DNA of 64,000 bases from JACMNW01 sp043721855 (GCA_043721855.1 JAYSPY010000002.1:1-64000), one strand, 5' to 3'. Shown: positions 41,491 through 51,291, counted from the first letter of the stretch. Notes: a model not told the origin generated them from the letters alone. A program made the numbers and translations.

Positions 41491-43401
41491 TTAGACGGAC
41501 GGCTTCGGTTCCAGATCAGCCTTGCGCGCCCTTGGCTTTGTTTTCGGCAGGGCCGTCACTGATGGCGCAGGTCCACCCGAGGATGGCTTGTCGGCATCAT
41601 CGCCACTGTCCAAAGCCTCACCCGCGATCACCTTGCGAATTTGGTCGCCGGTCAGCGTCTCATATTCCAGCAGCCCCTTGGCCAACCGCTCAAAGTCGTC
41701 GTTCTTGTCCAACAACACACGGCGCGCGGTCTCGTAGCCTTCGTCGATCAGCGCCTTTACCTCGGCCTCGATCAGTGTCTTTGTTTCGGCAGACACCGAA
41801 AACCCGGCCGTATTGCCCTGATAGCCTTCATGCGCCTCGGAATAGTCGATATTGCCGACGGCATCCGACATGCCCCAACGCATCACCATCGCCCGGGCCA
41901 GGGCAGAGGCTTGCTGAATATCGCCTGCAGGGCCGGAAGATACCGATTCCGCGCCATACTTGATGATCTCGGCCGCTTTGCCGGCCATGGTCATCGCCAG
42001 CTTCTGCTTGCCCTCATCCTTGAAGAACTGGATGCGGTCCGTTTCCGGCAGACTGACCACCATCCCCAAGGCAACACCGCGCGGAATGATCGTGGCCTTA
42101 TAAACCGGGTCGCATTTCGGCATGTTCATGCCCACAATGGCATGCCCAGCCTCGTGATAGGCGGTCTTTTCCTTTTGATCGGCGGTCAGCACCATAGACC
42201 GACGCTCCGCGCCCATCATTACCTTGTCCTTGGCCCGTTCGAAATCGTCCATCGTCACAAAGCGGCGGCCAACGCGGGCGGCAAGCAACGCGGCCTCGTT
42301 CACCAGGTTCATCAGGTCCGCACCCGAAAAGCCTGGGCTGCCGCGCGCAATCACCCGCAAATCCACATCCGGGCCAAGCGGCGTTTTGCGCGCATGCACG
42401 GTCAAAATCTTCTCGCGGCCCTTGATATCGGGGTTTGGCACATGAATGGTGCGGTCAAAACGGCCGGGGCGCAGCAAGGCCGGGTCAAGCACATCCTTGC
42501 GGTTTGTCGCCGCCACGATGATCACGCCCTCATTCGCCTCAAACCCGTCCATTTCAACCAGCAACTGGTTCAAGGTCTGTTCACGCTCGTCATTGCCGCC
42601 GCCCATGCCAACGCCACGGGCACGACCCACGGCATCAATTTCATCGATGAACACAATGCAGGGCGCGTTCTTTTTCGCCTGCTCGAACATGTCGCGCACG
42701 CGGCTTGCGCCGACGCCCACGAACATTTCCACAAAGTCAGACCCCGAGATGCTGAAGAACGGCACCCCCGCTTCGCCCGCAATCGCGCGCGCCAGCAACG
42801 TCTTACCAGTTCCGGGCGGGCCAACCAGCAACGCACCCTTCGGAATCCTACCGCCCAAGCGGCTGAACTTCTGCGGATTGCGCAGGAATTCTACAATTTC
42901 TTCCAGCTCTTCCTTGGCCTCATCAATGCCGGCCACGTCGTCAAACGTCACCCGGCCTTGCTTTTCGGTCAGCAGCTTGGCGCGCGATTTGCCAAAGCCC
43001 ATCGCACCGCCACGCCCGCCGCCCTGCATCCGGTTCATGAAGAAAATCCAGATGCCGATCAGCACAAGAAATGGCAACCATAGGGAAATCAGCGAAAATA
43101 TCCCGGATTGTTCTTGCGACTTCACAGCGACGCCAACGCCTTTTGCAATCAGATTGGCCGCTACTTCTTCGCCCTCAGGCTTGATCGCCACATAGGTATT
43201 GCCATCGTTGCCCTTGATGACAACCCGCTCACCGTCCAGCACAACGGATGACACTTCGCCATCGTTTACCTTGGTAATAAATTCCGAATAGGACAAATCA
43301 CGCCCTGACGTGGTCGCCTGACTTCCATTGAACATCTGGAACAAGGCAAAGACCAGCAACAGCAGGACGGCCCAGAATGCGATATTTCGCGCGTTACCCA
43401 C
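41491..43401 (-). CDS. ftsH: ATP-dependent zinc metalloprotease FtsH
   Basis: A 636-residue membrane AAA+ protease degrading misfolded membrane proteins and regulators such as LpxC and heat-shock factors. Two membrane helices flank a periplasmic region (residues 10-30 and about 110-130). Walker A is VGPPGTGKTLLARA, Walker B is FIDEIDAVGRARG, and the zinc site HEAGH lies in TAYHEAGHAIVG with a distal glutamate in the protease domain. GTG 43401 follows a GAGGAG site at 7-base spacing; the upstream codons in the frame are unlikely. It follows tilS in the order tilS-ftsH and ends in a strong terminator. Confidence 0.95.
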   Translation of the reverse strand: MGNARNIAFWAVLLLLVFALFQMFNGSQATTSGRDLSYSEFITKVNDGEVSSVVLDGERVVIKGNDGNTYVAIKPEGEEVAANLIAKGVGVAVKSQEQSGIFSLISLWLPFLVLIGIWIFFMNRMQGGGRGGAMGFGKSRAKLLTEKQGRVTFDDVAGIDEAKEELEEIVEFLRNPQKFSRLGGRIPKGALLVGPPGTGKTLLARAIAGEAGVPFFSISGSDFVEMFVGVGASRVRDMFEQAKKNAPCIVFIDEIDAVGRARGVGMGGGNDEREQTLNQLLVEMDGFEANEGVIIVAATNRKDVLDPALLRPGRFDRTIHVPNPDIKGREKILTVHARKTPLGPDVDLRVIARGSPGFSGADLMNLVNEAALLAARVGRRFVTMDDFERAKDKVMMGAERRSMVLTADQKEKTAYHEAGHAIVGMNMPKCDPVYKATIIPRGVALGMVVSLPETDRIQFFKDEGKQKLAMTMAGKAAEIIKYGAESVSSGPAGDIQQASALARAMVMRWGMSDAVGNIDYSEAHEGYQGNTAGFSVSAETKTLIEAEVKALIDEGYETARRVLLDKNDDFERLAKGLLEYETLTGDQIRKVIAGEALDSGDDADKPSSGGPAPSVTALPKTKPRARKADLEPKPSV

Positions 43402-43475
43402 TAAAACTCTCCTCAATGCACGGCACAAAGCAGCGCCGCTCGCTTACCTACAAGATAGAGATTTGTTTGGTGCGT

Positions 43476-44723
43476 TCAATGCGATATAATGAATGAACTG
43501 AAACCAGCGTCAATTCGCGCAGTCCAGCCGTTGGAAAACCCGGCGAGCGGAGCTGCAATCAGCACACATCCGTGCCAAATCGAAGGCGATACCAACAGTG
43601 CATTCCGGCTATGCCCGGTTTCGCGCCAGTTCTTGCAAGCCCGCAAACCCTCGGCTCCCAGTGCCCGCACCTCATGATCTGGCACCTTATGACCTGGCTC
43701 TGACGGCCCCTCGACACGCCAGCGTCGATCCCAAAGCTGATCCGGCGCACACACGGTCATTGCCGCCCGGGGCTCGCGCATGATCCATATCTCTGCCTTC
43801 GAAACCCGGATCCGGCACCCCCAAAGCGTGGCATCGCGCCCTTTGACGATAGCCGCCTGCAGCCGCAAAACCGCATCCGCCCGGGGCGCGTAATCCGCCG
43901 TTGATACCCAACGCAAGGCTGCAATCAGCAACCGCCTGCGCACATCATCTGGCAGAGCAAAAAACCCATCACGCTGAAAAATCAAAGCCCCGCCGCGTTC
44001 ATGCGAAATCCCAGCCGCCGCCTCGGCCACGGCGTTCACCAGTGCCTGCCGGGCCGCCGCAAGGTTGCGCGCCACATCGCCCAATCCGTCAACGCTAATC
44101 CCCAATGGCCGCAGCGCCGCCAAGGCATTGCGGGCGCGAACCCGTTGATACAGGACATCCTCATTGGTTGGATCATCCACCCAGCCCACGCTTGCCCGCG
44201 TCAAATATCCCCGCAACTCCGCCCGCAAAACACGCAGCAAGGGTCGCTCAAACCGCACAGGCCCTTGGTCCCACCAAGGCCGCATCCCGCAAAGCCCGTC
44301 CAACCCCGCGCCACGCGCCAGCCCCATCAATACCGTTTCCGCCTGATCATCTGCCGTGTGGCCCAGCACCACGCGGGTAATCCCCCGTGCCTGCGCCCAG
44401 CCCGCAATCAGGCCGTACCTCGCGCGCCGCGCCGCATTGGGCAGGTTACCCGCAATAACGCCGTGATCCCAGACCACCACCGAATGCGGCACGCCAAGCC
44501 CGGCGCAAAGCCCCGCCACAAAGCGCGCCTCATCCGCCGCTGCCACCCGCAAATCATGGTTGACTGTCACCGCCTGCACGCGCGCACCCGCCGCCGCGAT
44601 CAGATGCAGCAGCGCCACAGAATCGCTGCCGCCCGAAACAGCGACGCCGACTTCCCCCATATATCCGTCAAAAGTCGCAGCAACATGGGCCAACAGACCC
44701 GCATCCTCGCTGCCTACTGGCAC
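43476..44723 (-). CDS. tilS: tRNA(Ile)-lysidine synthetase
   Basis: About 415 residues. TilS modifies the C34 of the AUA-reading tRNA(Ile) with lysine, essential for correct decoding. The P-loop SGGSDSVALLHL is near residue 28, and HTADDQAETVLMGLARGAGLDGL is the adjacent catalytic region. The C-terminal TilS-C domain is recognisable but divergent. The start is uncertain: GTG 44723 overlaps the cpoB end by 10 bases; TTG 44693 is the alternative. It follows the Tol-Pal operon directly and precedes ftsH by 74 bases, an order common in alphaproteobacteria. Confidence 0.88.
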   Translation of the reverse strand: MPVGSEDAGLLAHVAATFDGYMGEVGVAVSGGSDSVALLHLIAAAGARVQAVTVNHDLRVAAADEARFVAGLCAGLGVPHSVVVWDHGVIAGNLPNAARRARYGLIAGWAQARGITRVVLGHTADDQAETVLMGLARGAGLDGLCGMRPWWDQGPVRFERPLLRVLRAELRGYLTRASVGWVDDPTNEDVLYQRVRARNALAALRPLGISVDGLGDVARNLAAARQALVNAVAEAAAGISHERGGALIFQRDGFFALPDDVRRRLLIAALRWVSTADYAPRADAVLRLQAAIVKGRDATLWGCRIRVSKAEIWIMREPRAAMTVCAPDQLWDRRWRVEGPSEPGHKVPDHEVRALGAEGLRACKNWRETGHSRNALLVSPSIWHGCVLIAAPLAGFSNGWTARIDAGFSSFIISH

Positions 44724-45529
44724 CCCAGCCCCTGCATGGCGATCTGCGCGTTGGTCGCCTCGATGCTGCCCGGAAACCGCACGCCCACTTCGGTCAGCGT
44801 CACACATGCCTCTGGTGTTTGCCCCAAAGTCCCCAGCGATTGCCCCAGCTTCAGCAAAGACTCCCCCGCCCTCGCGCCATCAGGCTTGCCCGAAAACGCC
44901 TCCAGATACGCCCGCGCCGCGTTTGAGGTTTCCCCAAGCTGCGCCAAAGCCTCGCCGCGCTGAAACTGCGCTTCCTGGCTTAGGGGGCCACCCGGATAGG
45001 ACGCGGCAAAGGTCGCAAAGAGGTCCGCGGCGCCGCGAAAGTCACCGGAAGCGAGCACCCCCTTGGCCCGGTCAAAATCCGCCTGTTCACTCACCGCCAG
45101 CTCGCCGCTACCCGTCGCAGGGGCCACAGCCGCCGCGGCAGGCGCGCCTGCATCACCTCCCAAAGGTGCTGTGGTGCCAAGGCTGCCCACATCGCAGCCG
45201 GTCGTCAATTCACACACCCGAAACTCCAAGTCACCGACGCGGTTGGTGCCATCTGTCGCCACCTTGTTCAGCCGCAATTCCACCGCTTCGGTCTTTGATG
45301 TCAGTTGCACCAAAGCCGCTTCCATCGCATCCATGCGCTGCAAGGCATCGCCGCCAGCCGCCCCGGACCCAGCGGCCCCCGTTGTTACAAGTTCCTGCTT
45401 CAGCGCCACAAATTCGGCGTTCAGCGTGGCCAGTTCCGCCCGGATATCCGCCAGCGTTTGCGCCCGATCTTGCGCAAACGCAAATCCAGGCATCAGCCCC
45501 AGCAGCACGAAAAGAACCAAACCACGCAT
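44714..45529 (-). CDS. cpoB: Tol-Pal system protein CpoB (YbgF)
   Basis: About 271 residues with an N-terminal signal peptide (MRGLVLFVLLGLMPGFAFA) and periplasmic location. The N-terminal third is a coiled coil (heptads in QTLADIRAELATLNAEFVALK). The C-terminal half has TPR repeats, beginning with DFRGAADLFATFAASYPGG. CpoB coordinates peptidoglycan synthesis with outer-membrane constriction during division. ATG 45529 starts at the signal peptide; GTG 45538 would overlap pal's stop by 4 bases. Immediately precedes tilS. Length and order are as in other Tol-Pal operons. Confidence 0.9.
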   Translation of the reverse strand: MRGLVLFVLLGLMPGFAFAQDRAQTLADIRAELATLNAEFVALKQELVTTGAAGSGAAGGDALQRMDAMEAALVQLTSKTEAVELRLNKVATDGTNRVGDLEFRVCELTTGCDVGSLGTTAPLGGDAGAPAAAAVAPATGSGELAVSEQADFDRAKGVLASGDFRGAADLFATFAASYPGGPLSQEAQFQRGEALAQLGETSNAARAYLEAFSGKPDGARAGESLLKLGQSLGTLGQTPEACVTLTEVGVRFPGSIEATNAQIAMQGLGCQ

Positions 45530-45534
45530 CCCGA

Positions 45535-46053
45535 TCACGCTCCTGCGCCAGCCGAAAGCACCGTCACTGCGCGGCGGTTCTTGGCATAACATGCCTCTTC
45601 AGAACACACTTCCAAAGGCCGTTCCTTGCCGTAGCTGACCGTGCGCATCCGTCCCGCAGCAACGCCTTGGCTGATCAGGAAATCCTGCACGGCAGACGCA
45701 CGCCGCGCCCCAAGCGCCAGATTATATTCCCGCGTGCCTTGCTCGTCCGCATGGCCTTCCACGATGATCGCGTAATCGGCATTTGTCAAAAGCCACGTCG
45801 CCTGCTGTGCAAGCACACCGCGCGCTTCCGCCGTCAACGTGCTTTGGTCCACCGGAAACAACACGCGGTCGCCCACAGTTTGCTGGAAATACGCCACCGA
45901 CCGTGGATTGCCCGCATCGCCAAGGCCAGAGCTGTCAATGCCGCCCGTACCCCCAGCGCCGCCCACGCCGCCGGCCCCGTAACGATCCGGGTTATTACAG
46001 GCCGCAAGGCCCAGCACTGCCATCAAAAGCAGAGCCTTGGGAAGATATGTCAT
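45535..46053 (-). CDS. pal: Peptidoglycan-associated lipoprotein Pal
   Basis: A 172-residue outer-membrane lipoprotein. The signal peptide ends with the lipobox VLGLAAC, and the OmpA-like peptidoglycan-binding domain includes VEGHADEQGTREYNLALGA and RRASAVQDFLISQGV. Pal links the outer membrane to peptidoglycan and pairs with TolB. ATG 46053 has a GGACG-type site at proper spacing. The overlap-free 85-base gap after tolB is longer than within the rest of the operon, so pal may also be transcribed from an internal promoter. A short glycine-rich linker follows the lipobox. Confidence 0.95.
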   Translation of the reverse strand: MTYLPKALLLMAVLGLAACNNPDRYGAGGVGGAGGTGGIDSSGLGDAGNPRSVAYFQQTVGDRVLFPVDQSTLTAEARGVLAQQATWLLTNADYAIIVEGHADEQGTREYNLALGARRASAVQDFLISQGVAAGRMRTVSYGKERPLEVCSEEACYAKNRRAVTVLSAGAGA

Positions 46054-46138
46054 GATGTCGTCCTTCTTGTTATGGGCTCGAATTAAAATTGTCATATCAG
46101 GTTCTGCCTGCCAAGGGAATCCGCTCAAAGCATCCTCT

Positions 46139-47464
46139 TTACTGCAAAAGCGGCGACCATGCCGGATCTGACGCCGGGGTTTCGGTGGCGATCTGGCGCA
46201 AATTGCGCCCCGACACATCCACTGACCAAAGCGCTGGTTGCCCTTCGGCCCCCGCCCCTTGCCGCGTGAACATCAGCACCCGGCCATTTGGGGCCCATGT
46301 CGGGCCTTCGTCCAAAAATGAGGCCGTCAGCAAGCGTTCTTCAGACCCATCTGTGCGCATCACGCCAATATGGAAACGGCCTTCGTTTTGCTTGGTAAAC
46401 GCAATCAGATCCCCACGGGGCGACCACACCGGCGTGCTGTAGCGCCCCGCCCCGTTGGACAGGCGCGCAGGCTCGCCGCCGCTGGCTGGCATCACATAAA
46501 CCTGCTGCGTGCCAGACCGGTCGGACTCAAACACGATCTGGCTGCCATCGGGCGAATAGCTGGGTGACGTTTCGATAGATGGCGCATTGGTCAGCTGGCT
46601 AAGCGCCCCCGACCCGATATCAATCGAATACAAATCGGTATTGCCGCCCTTTTCCAACGAAAACACCGCCCGGTTGCCATCGGGTGAAAAGCGCGGCGCA
46701 AAGGTCATCGTGCCCGGCACCTGCCCCAGATTGCGCGTCTCCAGCGTGCCCATATTCATCAGATAAATCTCGGGGAAGCCCGACGCATAGGATGTAAACA
46801 AAATCCTGTCGCCACTTGGCGAAAATCGCGGTGCCAGCACGATCGAACTGGAATCGGTTAAATACTGCAAGCCCGCGCCATCATAATCCATCACGCCAAG
46901 GCGTTTCGCGCGGTTGTTCTTTGGCCCGGATTCCGACACGAACACCACCCGGCTGTCAAAATAGCCACCCTCGCCCGTGATGCGGGAATAGGCCGCATCC
47001 GCCACCTTATGCGCCATCCGCCGCCAGCTGGACGGCGTGCCCGCAAACTGCAGCCCCTCACCCAAGGGCTGGCCCGAAAACACGTCATACAAACGAAATT
47101 TCACAACAATCCGGTCGCCCGACGCCGAAACAGCCCCGGTAATCAACGCCTGCGCATTGATCGCCTTCCAATCGGGATAGGCGACGGGCGCATCAAAACT
47201 GCTAACGTTCGAGATGAATGCATCCGCCGAGATTTCGCGAAACAACCCGGTGCCAGACAGATCCGACGCGATCACCCGGCTGATATTGGCTGCGTATTCG
47301 CCCGCTTCGCCGTTTTCCGCCACAAAATCCGGCACCGCGAACGGCAAAGGTTCAATCACCCCGTCGGTGATTTCAATCCGCAAAGGCCCGCTTTGCGCAA
47401 AACCGGCACTTGTGGCCCCGCAAACCATCATCACCGCAATGCTCAGGGATTTTAACATGCTCAT
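46139..47464 (-). CDS. tolB: Tol-Pal system beta-propeller protein TolB
   Basis: A 441-residue periplasmic protein with an N-terminal signal peptide (SIAVMMVCGATSAGFA), an N-terminal mixed domain (residues about 25-150), and a six-bladed beta-propeller recognisable from repeated SPDGNRAVFS, SPDGSQIVFES and SPRGDLIAFT blades. TolB shuttles between Pal and TolA. ATG 47464 overlaps the tolA stop as ATGA; ATG 47458 is an alternative two codons in. Operon position between tolA and pal is canonical. Confidence 0.95.
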   Translation of the reverse strand: MSMLKSLSIAVMMVCGATSAGFAQSGPLRIEITDGVIEPLPFAVPDFVAENGEAGEYAANISRVIASDLSGTGLFREISADAFISNVSSFDAPVAYPDWKAINAQALITGAVSASGDRIVVKFRLYDVFSGQPLGEGLQFAGTPSSWRRMAHKVADAAYSRITGEGGYFDSRVVFVSESGPKNNRAKRLGVMDYDGAGLQYLTDSSSIVLAPRFSPSGDRILFTSYASGFPEIYLMNMGTLETRNLGQVPGTMTFAPRFSPDGNRAVFSLEKGGNTDLYSIDIGSGALSQLTNAPSIETSPSYSPDGSQIVFESDRSGTQQVYVMPASGGEPARLSNGAGRYSTPVWSPRGDLIAFTKQNEGRFHIGVMRTDGSEERLLTASFLDEGPTWAPNGRVLMFTRQGAGAEGQPALWSVDVSGRNLRQIATETPASDPAWSPLLQ

Positions 47465-48645
47465 CTCAACCTCATACCATCGGGATTGAATACCATCTCG
47501 ATATTCTTCCACTGTTCATATTTGTCTTGGGGCAGCGGATAGCCGCCCTTTTCGCATCGCAATATAGCACGCCGGGCTTTCTCGAACGCGGACCGCTGGG
47601 CATCAGCAGAACCACCCTCCGCCCCGATAAGTTCCAAAGACCCCGCCACGACAGACCCGTCTTGGTTCATCGACACCCCGATTGTCACCGTGACATCCGC
47701 CGATTGCGATCCGGTATCTACGATCCAACAAGCCGATACCGCCACCCGCAACCCGTCTTTTTCGCCCGAGGTCATCGGTGGCCCTTGCGGTGCGGTATTG
47801 CCGCCATCCGCCACGCCATCATCCGCAGGTGTTGCCGCCGCTTCGGCCAGCGCCGCCGCGATCGCATCCGGGTCCGCTGCATTATCTACAGCAGGTGCAG
47901 TCACATCCGGCGCGGGCTTCGCCGCCGCCGTCCGCGTGGGCCGTGACTTTGGCCGCGCGCTGGATGCCGGGGCCAGAACAGGCACCTCCGGCGGCTTTTC
48001 CGTCGCCTCGGTTTCAATCACAGTGCCCGCCTCTTGCTGGGCCGTCGCTGGCTTTTCTTCCGTCACCACGGGCACATCAGGGGCTGCATCCGGCGTCACT
48101 GCCGCCACGGTCTGATCATCAATCCGCACCGTTGGATCGGGCGCTTGCACCGGCACCGGGGCCACGCGCGGGGCGGCCAAAGGCTCGCTCGGCGGTGTCG
48201 GGCTGGGCAGGGCAACCGGATCTTCCGGGGCCACTTGCGGTGTAACCTGCTCCGGCTCCACTGCCACATCGGGCGCAGGAATTGCCGCCAGTTCCGTTGT
48301 ATCCGGTGCCGCCTCAGGTGCCGGTTCCACCTGTGGTTCTGGCGGTTTGGCAGCAGGTGCTATGTCCGCCGTGGGCTTCGGCTGCGGTTCCACCGCGTCA
48401 ACTAAAGGTTCAACCGGCGCAGGCGGCGTCACTTCCGGCAAAGCGGGCTTTTCCGCAGGCGTCGGCGTGGTTGGCGCTGCCGCCACCAGCGCATCGAATT
48501 CCGCCGCCGACAGAAGGGATACTTCCGTCGCTGCCATCGCAGGCGCATCATGCGGCGAAATCCAAAGGCCGCCAAACAGCACCCACAGGATCACAGCCGC
48601 ATGGCCGCCCCCTGATATTAAAGTGCCTATGTCGAAACGGCGCAC
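47461..48645 (-). CDS. tolA: Cell envelope integrity protein TolA
   Basis: A 394-residue protein from a GTG start (48645). One membrane helix lies near the N-terminus (GGGHAAVILWVLFGGLWI). A long Pro/Ala/Glu-rich segment (about 45-280) spans the periplasm, and a C-terminal TolA/TonB-like domain follows (VTIGVSMNQDGSVVAGSLEL). It carries proton-motive-force energy from TolQR to Pal and TolB at the division site. The middle is proline-rich rather than the helical Ala/Lys/Glu type of E. coli TolA, as in other alphaproteobacteria. It begins 3 bases after tolR. Confidence 0.88.
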   Translation of the reverse strand: MRRFDIGTLISGGGHAAVILWVLFGGLWISPHDAPAMAATEVSLLSAAEFDALVAAAPTTPTPAEKPALPEVTPPAPVEPLVDAVEPQPKPTADIAPAAKPPEPQVEPAPEAAPDTTELAAIPAPDVAVEPEQVTPQVAPEDPVALPSPTPPSEPLAAPRVAPVPVQAPDPTVRIDDQTVAAVTPDAAPDVPVVTEEKPATAQQEAGTVIETEATEKPPEVPVLAPASSARPKSRPTRTAAAKPAPDVTAPAVDNAADPDAIAAALAEAAATPADDGVADGGNTAPQGPPMTSGEKDGLRVAVSACWIVDTGSQSADVTVTIGVSMNQDGSVVAGSLELIGAEGGSADAQRSAFEKARRAILRCEKGGYPLPQDKYEQWKNIEMVFNPDGMRLR

Positions 48646-48648
48646 GAT

Positions 48649-49125
48649 TTAGCCACCAGTGCCGCCAAACGTCGGCCCCTGCGTATCTGTCACCAACCCG
48701 ATATTGCGAAACCCGCCCGCATTCAGCGCCCCCATCACCTGCGCCACCCGTTCATAAGGAATGGCACCGTCCGCGCGCAAAAACACCTTGTCCGACTTGC
48801 GCTCGGCCGCAATTGCCCGCAGCTTCGGAATAAGCGTATCCTCAGCGATTTCCTCTTCCTGGATCAGCAACTTGCCATCCGCCGTCATGGAAATCGTTAA
48901 AGGCTCTTCCTGTTCCGTAGGCAAGGCCGCCGCCGCCGTATCGGGCAATTCAACCGGAATACCCGCCGTCAACAAAGGCGCTGCCACCATGAAAATGATC
49001 ATCAACACCAACATCACATCCACAAATGGTGTGACGTTAATTTCCGACATCGCCGCAGACCGCCCGCGCCTGTGCCGCCCCCGCCGCCCGCCGCCGCCCG
49101 ATTTGCTTTGAACCCCTCCGCCCAT
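48649..49125 (-). CDS. tolR: Tol-Pal system protein TolR
   Basis: A 158-residue ExbD/TolR protein. A positively charged start (RRGRHRRGRSAAMSEI) precedes the single membrane helix NVTPFVDVMLVLMIIFMV, whose Asp is the proton-conducting residue of this family. A periplasmic domain (about 55-150) follows. With TolQ it forms the inner-membrane motor of the Tol system. The start lies 3 bases after the tolQ stop. Length is typical (about 140-160). Confidence 0.93.
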   Translation of the reverse strand: MGGGVQSKSGGGGRRGRHRRGRSAAMSEINVTPFVDVMLVLMIIFMVAAPLLTAGIPVELPDTAAAALPTEQEEPLTISMTADGKLLIQEEEIAEDTLIPKLRAIAAERKSDKVFLRADGAIPYERVAQVMGALNAGGFRNIGLVTDTQGPTFGGTGG

Positions 49126-49128
49126 CGC

Positions 49129-49824
49129 TTACGCGTCCAACTGGCGCGACAGGATCGTCGCAAATTCATCGGCAAACGCCTCATAGCCGCCGATGATCCG
49201 CTCACTGTCCGCGTTCAGCTTGTTGTAAAACACCACGGCCGGAATGGCCGCGATCAACCCAATCCCAGTGGCCAGCAACGCCTCTGCAATCCCCGGTGCC
49301 ACCACCGCCAAATTGGTATTCTGCGAAATCGCAATCTGTTCAAACGCGTGCTTGATGCCCCAGATCGTGCCAAACAACCCGATAAACGGCGCGGTAGACC
49401 CCACTGTCGCCAGAAACGACAATCCCGCATTCAGGCTTTCGCTCTCTTTTGAAATCGCCACATCCATGCTGCGGTCAATCCGCGCCTGCGCCCCCGCGAT
49501 CAACCCGCCATCCTGCCGATGGCTGCGCCGCCATTCCAACATGCCGCTGGAAAAAATCTTTTCCGATGCCCCCGCAGGTTCCGATCCGATCTTCTCGAAC
49601 AACTCATCCAGCGGCTCACCAGACCAGAACGCCCGGTCAAACACCCCGGCTTCCGTCTTCGACGCGCGAAACAGCAAATGCTTGCGCACAATAATGGCCC
49701 AGGACCAAAACGACATGACCATCAGCATGATCATCACCAGCTTTACGGTAATCGTTGCGCGCGCGAACAAGGCGAACAGCGAGAAATCAATCTCCTGCGC
49801 CATCGAGATGGGTGTGGTGTCCAT
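49129..49824 (-). CDS. tolQ: Tol-Pal system protein TolQ
   Basis: A 231-residue MotA/TolQ/ExbB proton-channel protein with three membrane helices: near residues 22-42 (VKLVMIMLMVMSFWSWAII), about 135-158 (LSFLATVGSTAPFIGLFGTIWGI), and 170-195. The conserved TxGSTAPFIGLFGTVWG-type signature and the AEALLATGIGLIAAIPAV helix are present. It forms the ion channel with TolR. It starts the main operon block; the 135-base gap from ybgC leaves room for a promoter. Confidence 0.95.
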   Translation of the reverse strand: MDTTPISMAQEIDFSLFALFARATITVKLVMIMLMVMSFWSWAIIVRKHLLFRASKTEAGVFDRAFWSGEPLDELFEKIGSEPAGASEKIFSSGMLEWRRSHRQDGGLIAGAQARIDRSMDVAISKESESLNAGLSFLATVGSTAPFIGLFGTIWGIKHAFEQIAISQNTNLAVVAPGIAEALLATGIGLIAAIPAVVFYNKLNADSERIIGGYEAFADEFATILSRQLDA

Positions 49825-49959
49825 AGGCCTGCTCTGGTTCCGGGCTGTTTCTCAGCCTCCGTTCATCACGATTCTATCTGGAATTACCAAGGAATGCCAA
49901 TACAAGTCTGCGTGCAGGGCAATATGCCGCCAAACGCCGTCACATCGTGAAACATCCTG

Positions 49960-50346
49960 TCATGCAAGCAACCCCGCCACATCGCCGGGCACCCGCACGG
50001 CCCGGCCCTGTGCCACACAGACCAGAGTAACCTTTGCCGCAAACAGCACCACAGCGCCGCGCAGAACACGTTGCGCCAAAACAATCCGCGACCCGGCAAC
50101 GTCCACCATGTCCGTCTCCACCACCAGCACATCGTCAAACAGCGCAGGCGCCAGATATTCCGCCTCCAGATGCCGCACCACAAACAACATTCCGCGCTCG
50201 GCCCTCAAGCGGGTCTGATCCACACCGCACCCCCGCACCCATTCGCTGCGGCCACGTTCAATGAATTTCAGGTAATTGGCATAATAAACAAAGCCACCCA
50301 AATCGGTGTCCTCATAATAGACGCGCAAGGGGTGACTGTGTTTCAT
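49960..50346 (-). CDS. ybgC: Tol-Pal-associated acyl-CoA thioesterase YbgC
   Basis: A 128-residue HotDog-fold thioesterase, usually acting on acyl-CoA or acyl-ACP. The family motif YYEDTDLGGFVYYANYLKFIE (catalytic Asp in DTD, and Tyr) is near the N-terminus. ATG 50346 is preferred because it precedes the first strand; the frame extends 23 codons upstream without family match. It opens the ybgC-tolQRAB-pal-cpoB order seen across Proteobacteria. Its role in the Tol system is still unclear. Confidence 0.9.
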   Translation of the reverse strand: MKHSHPLRVYYEDTDLGGFVYYANYLKFIERGRSEWVRGCGVDQTRLRAERGMLFVVRHLEAEYLAPALFDDVLVVETDMVDVAGSRIVLAQRVLRGAVVLFAAKVTLVCVAQGRAVRVPGDVAGLLA

Positions 50347-50475
50347 CCCGCCAAGCATGCCCTTTCTACGCGTCCGCAGCAATCCGCATAGGTGGTGACC
50401 TGACGGCATTTTCACCGCCGCATTGACCGAATGATGTGCTATTCTTGCCTTATTAGAACGGAAAGGATTTGAAAA

Positions 50476-51291
50476 ATGATCGTGTCAGATGGTCTTTTCG
50501 CCGGCTCTATCCCGCAGCTTTATAATCAGCTTATGGTGCCCATGCTGTTTGACCCCTATGCAGCCGATCTGGCGGCACAGCTGCAAGCCCTTGCACCAAC
50601 AGATATCCTGGAAACTGCCGCAGGCTCTGGCGCGCTGACCCGCGCGTTACTGGCCCGGCTGCCAATCACAGCCCATATCACAGCCACAGATCTGAACCAA
50701 CCTATGCTTGATGTGGCAGCCACCCTGACGCCAAATGATCCCCGCGTTATTTGGGCCCAATGCGATGCGACAGACCTGCCCTTTTCACACGCCACATTTG
50801 ATGCCGTGATCTGCCAATTCGGCGTGATGTTTTTTTCCGACAAACCAAAGGCCTTTGCCGAAGCCTCCCGCGTTCTGCGCAAAGGCGGCACCTTCCTGTT
50901 CAATGTCTGGGACAAGATCGCCGCAAACGAATTTGTAGCCATCGCCAGCGGTGTTCTGGCCGCGCGCTTCCCCGAAAATCCGCCGGTTTTCATGGGGCGC
51001 GTTTCCCACGGCGTATTTGACACCAACCTTCTTGAAACCCAACTGGATACTGCAGGTTTTGCCGCCGTCACCGTGCAATCCGTCGATCATGTCGCTACTG
51101 CGACCACGCCGCTTGATGCCGCCATGGCCTATTGCCAAGGCACGCGCCTGCGCAATGAAATCCTCGCACTTGATCCCGACGGTCTTGGCCCCACCACCCA
51201 AGCCGTTGCCGAAGCACTCGCGGCCCGCTTCGGCCCCGGCCCCATAAGCGGCAAAATTCGTGCCTTTGTGCTGACCGCGACAAAGGCTTAA
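50476..51291 (+). CDS. Class I SAM-dependent methyltransferase
   Basis: A 271-residue UbiE/COQ5-like methyltransferase. SAM-binding motif I is ILETAAGSGALTRALLARL near residue 40; motif II is ITATDLNQPMLDVA, the acidic-loop residue falling in the TATDLN Asp; AQCDATDLPFSHATFDAVIC and FGVMFFSDKPKAFAEASRVLRKGG follow. ATG 50476 follows a GGAAAGGA ribosome-binding site. Product not identifiable; UbiE homologues methylate quinones, but many small-molecule methylases share this fold. It lies alone between the divergent ybgC and the convergent 51302 gene. Confidence 0.82.
   Translation: MIVSDGLFAGSIPQLYNQLMVPMLFDPYAADLAAQLQALAPTDILETAAGSGALTRALLARLPITAHITATDLNQPMLDVAATLTPNDPRVIWAQCDATDLPFSHATFDAVICQFGVMFFSDKPKAFAEASRVLRKGGTFLFNVWDKIAANEFVAIASGVLAARFPENPPVFMGRVSHGVFDTNLLETQLDTAGFAAVTVQSVDHVATATTPLDAAMAYCQGTRLRNEILALDPDGLGPTTQAVAEALAARFGPGPISGKIRAFVLTATKA

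Noticed and set aside
41641..43083. 480-residue plus-strand frame opposite ftsH
   Set aside because: It is a His/Arg-rich antisense shadow of a well-supported ftsH gene.
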